Shown here one piece after another: positions 16,079 through 21,037 of a DNA stretch of 21,037 nt (the first letter of the stretch is position 1; every line of letters begins with the position of its first letter). The translations under genes were made by a program, and so were the position numbers. The stretch is from positions 1 through 21,037 of the forward strand of contig NZ_JNZO01000054.1 of the NCBI RefSeq assembly GCF_000717595.1, in the 5' to 3' direction. Origin of the DNA: Streptomyces flavochromogenes. Lineage in GTDB: Bacteria > Actinomycetota > Actinomycetes > Streptomycetales > Streptomycetaceae. The notes under the pieces are model-generated. The model had not been told where the DNA came from. It made no database searches and was given only the letters and a program-made list of their open reading frames with translations.

Positions 16079-16592
16079 GGGCCGGGAGTCCATCCCGTCG
16101 GCGCCCATGTCGCAGGGCGCGGACGGGAAGCAGACGCTGGGGCTACCGGCCTCCTTCCAGGCGCTCAGCGGTTGGAACCAGGGTGGGTCCCACTTCGCAG
16201 CGAGTGGGACGCCTCGACGGGCATGGTACGGCCGGCTTGCTCAAGCGTGGCGTCGCGCCGCCCGGGCACCGGCACTCCGCCCGCCCATGGAGGGCGTCAG
16301 GTGTTGTTCGGTGTCAGCGGCCGCGGCCGGCCCGTGCCCTTGGCTGGTACGCCCTTCTGCCGGCGGCTGCGGGCCGTGCCGGGTGGGGGTGCCGCCTTGA
16401 TGGGCGTGGTGGTGGAGCGGAGCGGGGCCTCCGCCGTGGCGGCCTGGACGCGGAACGCGGGTGCAGCCGAGGTGGAGGGGGTGTCGCCGGGGGTACGGGG
16501 TCGCGTCCATCGCCGTCTGCCCGGCTGACGTGCAGCAGCACCTCCTCAGCCGCACCACCACAGTCCGCACTCCCCCACCACACCGCTCTGAG
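16079..16592. other. Region without a recognisable gene
   Basis: Overlapping open frames on both strands (for example 16107-16400, 16172-16528, 16241-16663) all translate to Arg/Gly/Ala/Pro-rich sequence with frequent frame ambiguity, typical of GC-rich noncoding or decayed DNA. I see no hairpin or IS end that defines it. Confidence 0.5.
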
Positions 16593-16772
16593 ATGGCCCA
16601 GGCACCCCAATCGGAGCCGGGGGCCACGTGTGCGGGCGCGGACAGCCTCGACGGTCTCGACAAAGACCAGGAGACAGAAGACCTAGCACAGAACGAGACG
16701 ATGGACGGCCCAGCGGTGCCAGTGGCCGGGTACAGGCTCTACACCGCCGAGGAGGAAGCCCTCAAGTGGTGA
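16593..16772 (+). CDS. Small acidic hypothetical protein (59 aa)
   Basis: A 59-residue protein rich in Asp, Glu and Gln (DSLDGLDKDQETEDLAQNET) ending VAGYRLYTAEEEALKW. The acidic middle and the aromatic, amphipathic C-terminus look like a real small protein rather than a frame shadow, but codon evidence is thin and there is no good ribosome site before ATG 16593. The frame is open from 16461. It lies about 130 bp before the convergent small membrane protein. No family recognised. Confidence 0.35.
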   Translation: MAQAPQSEPGATCAGADSLDGLDKDQETEDLAQNETMDGPAVPVAGYRLYTAEEEALKW

Positions 16773-16899
16773 CCGGCCCCCGGCCCGGGAGCGGAAAGCC
16801 GTCCAGTCGCGGGGCACACAACGACGCCTGCATCTCAACTCCCCCCCACCACGAAACGACACCCGAGGAAACCTGGCGTGAGCGGGTGCTCGGCGCGCT

Positions 16900-17097
16900 T
16901 CAAGTGAGGAGCGTGGTGAGGGTCGTGGTGACTACTGTGGCGAGGGTAATGACGGCGGCGAAGACGGCGGCGGCGCGAGTGAGGGCGGTGGGGTAGGTGG
17001 CGCCGTCGATGCGGGCGAGCTTGCCGGCTGCGGCGCCGGCAAGCAGTGCAATCACGGTGATAAGGCCGGTGGTGAGGAGGACGACGGCGACCGTCAC
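16900..17097 (-). CDS. Small two-helix membrane protein
   Basis: A 65-residue hydrophobic protein: helix 1 at about residues 2-23 (VAVVLLTTGLITVIALLAG), a short loop (AAGKLARIDGATYPTALTR), and helix 2 at about 42-64 (AAAVFAAVITLATVVTTTLT). It starts at GTG 17097 with GGGAG seven bases upstream. It is divergent from the XRE/NTPase gene that begins 82 bp away. I recall similar small proteins next to this NTPase family in Streptomyces, which would make it a possible membrane partner, but the sequence alone does not prove a link. The KLARIDGATYP loop is the most distinctive element for searching. Confidence 0.75.
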   Translation of the reverse strand: MTVAVVLLTTGLITVIALLAGAAAGKLARIDGATYPTALTRAAAVFAAVITLATVVTTTLTTLLT

Positions 17098-17138
17098 GGC
17101 AAGCTCCCGGTAAGAGATGGGTTGTTGGCGTGGTCAAA

Positions 17139-17170
17139 GTTCGCCGACCAGCTGTTCGCCATGGTTCGCG
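17139..17170. promoter_or_regulatory. Three GTTCGCS direct repeats in a divergent intergenic region
   Basis: GTTCGCC occurs at 17139-17145 and 17154-17160, and GTTCGCG at 17164-17170, all in the 82-bp gap between two divergent genes. The last sits 9 bp before ATG 17180. The neighbouring protein has an N-terminal XRE-type DNA-binding domain, so the repeats are a candidate autoregulatory operator. Spacing is unequal (15 and 10 bp between starts). Confidence 0.35.
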
Positions 17171-17179
17171 AGAACGAAG

Positions 17180-20089
17180 ATGAACAAGGGTGAACACACC
17201 GTCTTGGGGGTGCACGTGGAGGACGAACAGAACGCCCGGACCGCCCCAGGGATCGAGCTGGGCAGGAGGATCGATGAGGGCCGGGCACGGGCCGGACTGA
17301 GCCAGGAGCAGCTGCGCATACAGGCCGGGCTGGGGCGTACGACCGTCTCCCAGGCGATCTCGCCCCGCGGGCCTGTGCCGTCGGTGGACACGGTGACCGC
17401 GCTGGCCCGGACGCTGGGCTTGCCACTCGGCAAGCTGCTGCAGTTGCAGTGGAGGGCGAAGGAGGAGGAGCAGCGGGTCGGGATCACGGCTTCGGCAGTA
17501 GGAGCCCCTGGTCGTCCGCTGGGCCAGTGGGAGCCGCACGAACTGGAGGTCCACCCAGCAGGCCCCGACAAGGACGTCTCCGATCCGGGTACGCCAAGGG
17601 CACGGGTGCTGCCGGGGTACGTGCAGCGCCGGCATGACCGGGTGCTGGCGGAGGCAGTGCGAGATTCCGCGGCAGGCCGGAGCCGAATCGTGGTGCTGGT
17701 GGGTACGTCGTCGACGGGGAAGACGCGGGCGTGCTGGGAGGCGGTGCAGCCGCTCGCCAACGCGGGATGGCGCTTGTGGCATCCGTTCGACCCCACCCGT
17801 GCGGAGGCCGCACTGGCTGAGCTCGGACAGGTCGAACCTCGAACAGTGGTCTGGCTGAATGAGGCCCAGCACTATTTCGGCGACCATACCTTCGGCGAAC
17901 GGATCGCGGCGGCTCTGCACCGGCTGCTGATGGACGAGGAGCAGAGGCCGGTCCTGGTGCTGGTCACGCTGTGGCCCGAGTACGCCCGCCAGTACACCTC
18001 ACTGGCCGCTCCGAGCGGCGATCCGCACAGTCAGGTGCGGGAGCTGCTGGCTGGCCACATGGAGACCGTCCCCGACGCCTTCGACGCGGCGGCCCTGACA
18101 GCCGCCGCTACCCTCGCGGAGCAGGGTGACCGATTGCTCGCGGAGGCTCTTACCCGTGCCCGTGACAGCGGGCTGATCACCCAGGACCTGGCCGGGGCGC
18201 CCGAGCTCCTGCGGCGTTACGAACAGGCTACCGGGCCTGCCAGAGCACTGCTCGAAGTAGCAATGGACGCCCGCCGCCTCGGTGTCGGCCTCCACCTCCC
18301 TCAGGCCTTCCTCACCGACGCCGCCCCCGACTACCTGAGCGAGCACGACTACGACCAGCTCACTGAGGACTGGGCCGAACTCGCCTACGCCGAACTCGCC
18401 GAACCCGTGCACGGCAAACAGGCACCCCTGCGCCGCACGGCCCTGCGGCCTCCCCGACGTCCGCCCGCTCCTGCTACCAGTGCCGAAGCCGCGGCCCAGC
18501 GGCCCGCAGGACCGGTCGTCCGGCTCGCCGACTACCTCGAGGAACACGGCCGTACCGTCCGCCGCCGTCTTTGCCCGCCCGCCTCCTTCTGGCACGCCGC
18601 CCACACCCACCTCACCCGCTTCGAGGACCTGCGGACTCTAGCCAGGGGTGCAGACAGCCGGCACCGACTCCAGTGGGTGTACCACCTCCGCCACCGCGCC
18701 GCCGCCCTGGGCGACACCTCCGTGCTGTCGTTCCTGGCCATGGCGCACGAGGAGGCAGGAGACCGGGAAGGTGCCGAGGGCCTTGCCCGGCACCACGCCG
18801 TCCACGGTGACACCCATACCCTGGTCCGGCTGGCCGAGCTGCGGCAGCAGGCGGGCGATCGAGAAGGCGCCGTGCTTGTCCTTCAGCAGGCCGCCGCCCA
18901 CGGCAGCACCTCTGCCGTGCTGCAGCTGGCCGAGCTGCAGGAAGGGGCAGAGCATCAGGAACGCGCCGAGCGAATCCTCGGGCAACGAATCGATGACGGC
19001 GACACCCGCGCAATCGCCCAACTGGTGCAACTGCGGCACGATGCCGGCGACGGTGAGGACGCTGAAGCCCGAGCGCGGCACGCCGCTTGCCAAGGCGACA
19101 CACATCTGCTGTCTCTGCTGGCCCAGCTGCGGGAGAACGCAGGGGACCGGAAAGGCGCCGAGGCCCTGGCTCTGCAAGCCGCCGCCGACCATGAAGACAC
19201 CGATCCCCTGTTCCGACTGGCCGAGCACCGGTACAAGGAGGGGGATCGGACAGGCGCCACGGTGCTCTTTCAGAAGGCCGCCGCCCATGGAAACACCTAT
19301 GCCATGGCACTCCTTGCCGGTGCGCTGGAAACAGCCGGGTATCACGAACGCGCCGAGCGTCTTCTCCAGCAGGTCGCCGACCGCGGCAACACTGACATCA
19401 TCGCCCGACAGGCCGAGCTGCAGGAGCAGAACGGAGACCGCAAAGGCGCCGAGCGCTTCCTCCAATACGCCGCCGACCACGGTCACACCCCTGCCCTGGT
19501 CCGGCTGGCCGCGCTGCGGCGAGAGGCCAGGGACCGGGAAGGCGCCGAGCAGCTACTCCAACAGGCTGTAGACCACGGTGACCAAAGCGCCATCACCCCA
19601 CTGGCCCGTCTACGGGAGGAGGCCGGGGATCGAGAAGGCGCCGAGCACCTTTTCCAACAGGCCGCTGACCACGGTGACACCCGTGCCCTGGCCGACCTGG
19701 TCGAATTGCGGGAGAGGGCGGGTAATAGCGACGGCGCCGAGGCCCTGGCCAGGCACATCGCCGGCCAGGGGGACACCATTGCCCTGACCCGACTGGCCAT
19801 GATGCGGGAGAAAGCCGGGAACAAGGAGGACGCCGAGGCCCTGGCCTGGAAGGCCCTCGACCACGGAGACAGGTCGTGCCTGGTCCGCCTCGTCATAGCG
19901 AGAGAAGCAGCCGGAGACCGGATCGAGGCCCTGGCCCGGCAGTTCGCTGACCAGGGCTACCCTCGTGACAAGTCCCTCACCAGTCAGCGGCTGAGGGATA
20001 CGCTCCTCAAGCTGTGGCCATACGGGCTGGATCCAGACGGGGTACCCACGCCCCCGTGGCAGCCGATTGCGTCCGAATTCCTCGGCTGA
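17180..20089 (+). CDS. XRE-HTH / P-loop NTPase / 13-repeat regulatory protein
   Basis: A 969-residue cytosolic protein with three parts. Residues 24-92 are an XRE-type helix-turn-helix (GIELGRRIDEG, GLSQEQLRIQAGLGRTTVSQ). Residues 144-470 form a P-loop NTPase: Walker A GTSSTGKT at 175-182, a Walker B-like strand VVWLNEAQ at about 223-230, then VLVLVTLWPEYARQY. Residues 511-925 are 13 tandem Sel1/TPR-like units of about 32 residues, consensus GDT-AL-LA-LRE-AGDREGAE. The plan resembles STAND-type switches, in which the repeats sense a partner and the NTPase transmits the signal. I recall many Streptomyces paralogs; target and ligand are unknown. The start is uncertain: ATG 17180 has a weak ribosome site, GTG 17216 follows GGGGGTG, and the frame is open from 17117. 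A strong hairpin lies 207 bp downstream. Confidence 0.9.
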   Translation: MNKGEHTVLGVHVEDEQNARTAPGIELGRRIDEGRARAGLSQEQLRIQAGLGRTTVSQAISPRGPVPSVDTVTALARTLGLPLGKLLQLQWRAKEEEQRVGITASAVGAPGRPLGQWEPHELEVHPAGPDKDVSDPGTPRARVLPGYVQRRHDRVLAEAVRDSAAGRSRIVVLVGTSSTGKTRACWEAVQPLANAGWRLWHPFDPTRAEAALAELGQVEPRTVVWLNEAQHYFGDHTFGERIAAALHRLLMDEEQRPVLVLVTLWPEYARQYTSLAAPSGDPHSQVRELLAGHMETVPDAFDAAALTAAATLAEQGDRLLAEALTRARDSGLITQDLAGAPELLRRYEQATGPARALLEVAMDARRLGVGLHLPQAFLTDAAPDYLSEHDYDQLTEDWAELAYAELAEPVHGKQAPLRRTALRPPRRPPAPATSAEAAAQRPAGPVVRLADYLEEHGRTVRRRLCPPASFWHAAHTHLTRFEDLRTLARGADSRHRLQWVYHLRHRAAALGDTSVLSFLAMAHEEAGDREGAEGLARHHAVHGDTHTLVRLAELRQQAGDREGAVLVLQQAAAHGSTSAVLQLAELQEGAEHQERAERILGQRIDDGDTRAIAQLVQLRHDAGDGEDAEARARHAACQGDTHLLSLLAQLRENAGDRKGAEALALQAAADHEDTDPLFRLAEHRYKEGDRTGATVLFQKAAAHGNTYAMALLAGALETAGYHERAERLLQQVADRGNTDIIARQAELQEQNGDRKGAERFLQYAADHGHTPALVRLAALRREARDREGAEQLLQQAVDHGDQSAITPLARLREEAGDREGAEHLFQQAADHGDTRALADLVELRERAGNSDGAEALARHIAGQGDTIALTRLAMMREKAGNKEDAEALAWKALDHGDRSCLVRLVIAREAAGDRIEALARQFADQGYPRDKSLTSQRLRDTLLKLWPYGLDPDGVPTPPWQPIASEFLG
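18710..19954 (+). repeat. Thirteen tandem 96-bp coding repeats
   Basis: The repeat part of the NTPase gene has a DNA period of 96 bp (starts at 18710, 18806 and so on; unit 5 is 99 bp; unit 13, from 19865, is 90 bp). Short motifs such as GAAGGCGCCGAG recur in most units at the nucleotide level, so the array has grown by duplication and units can recombine. All length differences are multiples of three, so the frame is kept. Confidence 0.85.
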
Positions 20090-20296
20090 CCAGCACGACC
20101 ATTCCGCTCCGGCCGGCCGCCCGGGCCGGGACGGCCGCTCTGTGGAGGTGAGCAGGTTCCCTGCTGCGTCACGGTTGCCGCCCCGGAACTCATACGGCTA
20201 CCCGCAAAGTGCGCATGCAAGTTTGCCTCGACCGGGGCTCCTTGCGCCCTCCCCCAGGTTCCGATTTCGCCGGCGGCACAGACGCGACCTTGTTTC

Positions 20297-20353
20297 GGCA
20301 TGACGGTGGCCGCCCACCCCCTTCGATCAGGGGTGGACGGCCACCGTCATGCC
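20297..20353. terminator. Strong bidirectional hairpin terminator
   Basis: A 24-bp stem with one mismatch (20297-20320 against 20330-20353) around a 9-base loop. It lies between the NTPase gene (+) and the hydrophobic protein gene (-), which converge on it. The stem is long enough to stop transcription without a U tract. The interval 20090-20296 has no gene I can support. Confidence 0.85.
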
Positions 20354-20382
20354 GGCCCTGAACTACGCCAGGAGCCGTCGTG

Positions 20383-20544
20383 CTACCAGCGATACCAGCG
20401 GCCGCTGCTGTTCTTGGGCCGCGCGACGAAACCGATCAGCCAGATCACTAGGACGGCGATCGCGACCCACCAGAGAATCTTCACCGCGAAACCGGCACCG
20501 AACAAGAGCAGAACGAGCAGAAGAACAAGAAGCAGGGGAACCAT
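20383..20544 (-). CDS. Small hydrophobic membrane protein (lmo0937 family-like)
   Basis: A 53-residue protein with two hydrophobic segments, residues 2-17 (VPLLLVLLLVLLLFGA) and 19-40 (FAVKILWWVAIAVLVIWLIGFV), and a basic C-terminal tail (ARPKNSSGRWYRW). This matches the short hydrophobic proteins of the lmo0937 type, common in Streptomyces and often stress-induced. ATG 20544 has a near-perfect ribosome site (GGAGG seven bases upstream), so the longer frame starting at 20598 is not needed. An AT-rich stretch (about 20594-20622) upstream is the likely promoter region. It ends 30 bp from the shared terminator. Confidence 0.88.
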   Translation of the reverse strand: MVPLLLVLLLVLLLFGAGFAVKILWWVAIAVLVIWLIGFVARPKNSSGRWYRW

Positions 20545-20821
20545 AGTTATCAACCTCCGAGGCACCGGATGCCCTGGCACCCCCCCCCACCCATGCATAT
20601 GATTCTTATTTGTTTCTTATCGACGCAGGCGGGCATAATGCGCGCCCGGCTCCTCACTCCCCGGCGATGCCTGCCTTTTCCCGCCGTGTCGCGCCTCGTG
20701 CCGACCTCCCCCATTCGGTGAATCGGGAGATCCGGCGTCGACGAGCCGCGCAGGGTTTAGGTCTCGGAATCGTGAGCAGGCGGTGGTCACGACCAACCCG
20801 GTACTACACGAGGAGGTCCCC

Positions 20822-20941
20822 ATGTCGGGCACCGAGAAGACCAAGGCACAGGCCGAGCAGGCCAAGGCCGACCCCTCTCCCCCAGGGTCGGGGTCCATCC
20901 GCGTTCCCGGCCGCCCCACACACCCTCGGACCCGGCACTAA
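20822..20941 (+). pseudogene. Truncated CsbD-family gene
   Basis: The first 16 residues, MSGTEKTKAQAEQAKA, fit the start of CsbD, a small (about 60 aa) helical stress protein controlled by general-stress sigma factors. It has an excellent ribosome site (GAGGAGG, about 6 bases before ATG 20822). After residue 16 the frame reads DPSPPGSGSIRVPGRPTHP, which is unlike CsbD, and stops at TAA 20939-20941. The rest of the family (a second KGxxKE-type helix) is missing. The stop is formed at a CTAA site that looks like the border of an IS. A small GACCCC/GGGGTC inverted repeat lies in the foreign part. Confidence 0.65.
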
Positions 20942-21037
20942 GAGGTCATCTCATTTGGCTGCCAACAGTGGGGAATATTGCTGGTGAGAGCGTCTCGATC
21001 GCTGTTGAATGCCTCGATGAGCGACTACTGGACACCA
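20941..21037. mobile_element. Probable end of another IS, cut by the window edge
   Basis: After C-TA (20938-20940) the sequence AGAGGTCATCTCATTTGG begins, in the same C-TA-then-A context as the IS5-type tips at 4826 and 7327. I recall this end from Streptomyces IS elements, but only about 97 bp are in the window and no transposase is visible, so the identification is tentative. Confidence 0.4.

Noticed and set aside
18612..19486. Long minus-strand frames opposite the repeat array
   Set aside because: They mirror the repeat periodicity of the plus-strand gene, have no start signals and resemble nothing known.
18710..19954. CRISPR-like array
   Set aside because: The 96-bp repeats are in frame within a long coding sequence and encode Sel1/TPR-like units; there are no spacers.
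20580..20588. Run of nine C residues as a phase-variable tract
   Set aside because: It lies upstream of the chosen start of the hydrophobic protein and outside any supported coding frame; promoter modulation is possible but unsupported.

Overview
The window is GC-rich actinomycete DNA, almost certainly Streptomyces or a close relative. The evidence is strong third-position GC codon use, GTG starts, typical Streptomyces families (DUF427, lmo0937-type hydrophobic protein, CsbD, XRE/NTPase/repeat proteins), and decayed IS5- and IS701-family transposases of the kind common in Streptomyces. It reads as an accessory, insertion-rich region such as a chromosome arm or plasmid. I found no rRNA, tRNA or CRISPR.

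Layout. 1-1120: right end of an IS that lies mostly outside the window, abutting a decayed IS5-type element that holds a small membrane-protein gene inside its inverted repeats. 1263-4699: a 41-residue membrane peptide, a broken two-domain VOC (glyoxalase-like) gene, a DUF1963/YwqG-like protein and a tandem-DUF427 protein, with two hairpin terminators. 4826-6346: an IS5-family element with an intact transposase that also contains an immunity-like YrhB/Imm35 gene before its right repeat. 6452-8377: two more IS5-type elements side by side, one frameshifted and one intact. 8507-10999: a large secreted-then-multipass membrane protein, possibly DUF6185. 10996-12395: a frameshifted IS701 element inserted exactly at that gene's stop codon. 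12461-16078: a zinc-ribbon-like protein, two decayed IS5 transposases, and two Streptomyces-type hypothetical proteins. 16593-20089: a small acidic ORF, a small membrane protein, and divergently a 969-residue XRE-HTH / P-loop NTPase / 13-repeat protein. 20297-20941: a strong bidirectional terminator, a hydrophobic stress-type membrane protein, a truncated CsbD gene, and what looks like the edge of another IS.

How it fits together. No metabolic pathway is present. Two themes stand out. First, at least seven IS copies in different states of decay share a CTAG/YTAR target, and two of them hold non-transposase genes between the transposase and the distal inverted repeat. Second, the non-IS genes are mostly solitary cytosolic or membrane proteins of the type seen in conflict or signalling islands: immunity-like proteins, a regulatory NTPase with amplified repeats, and small membrane partners. 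The long non-IS ORFs (830, 969 and 272 residues) are uninterrupted, so the many transposase frameshifts look like real decay rather than sequencing error. Functional links between these genes are inference.
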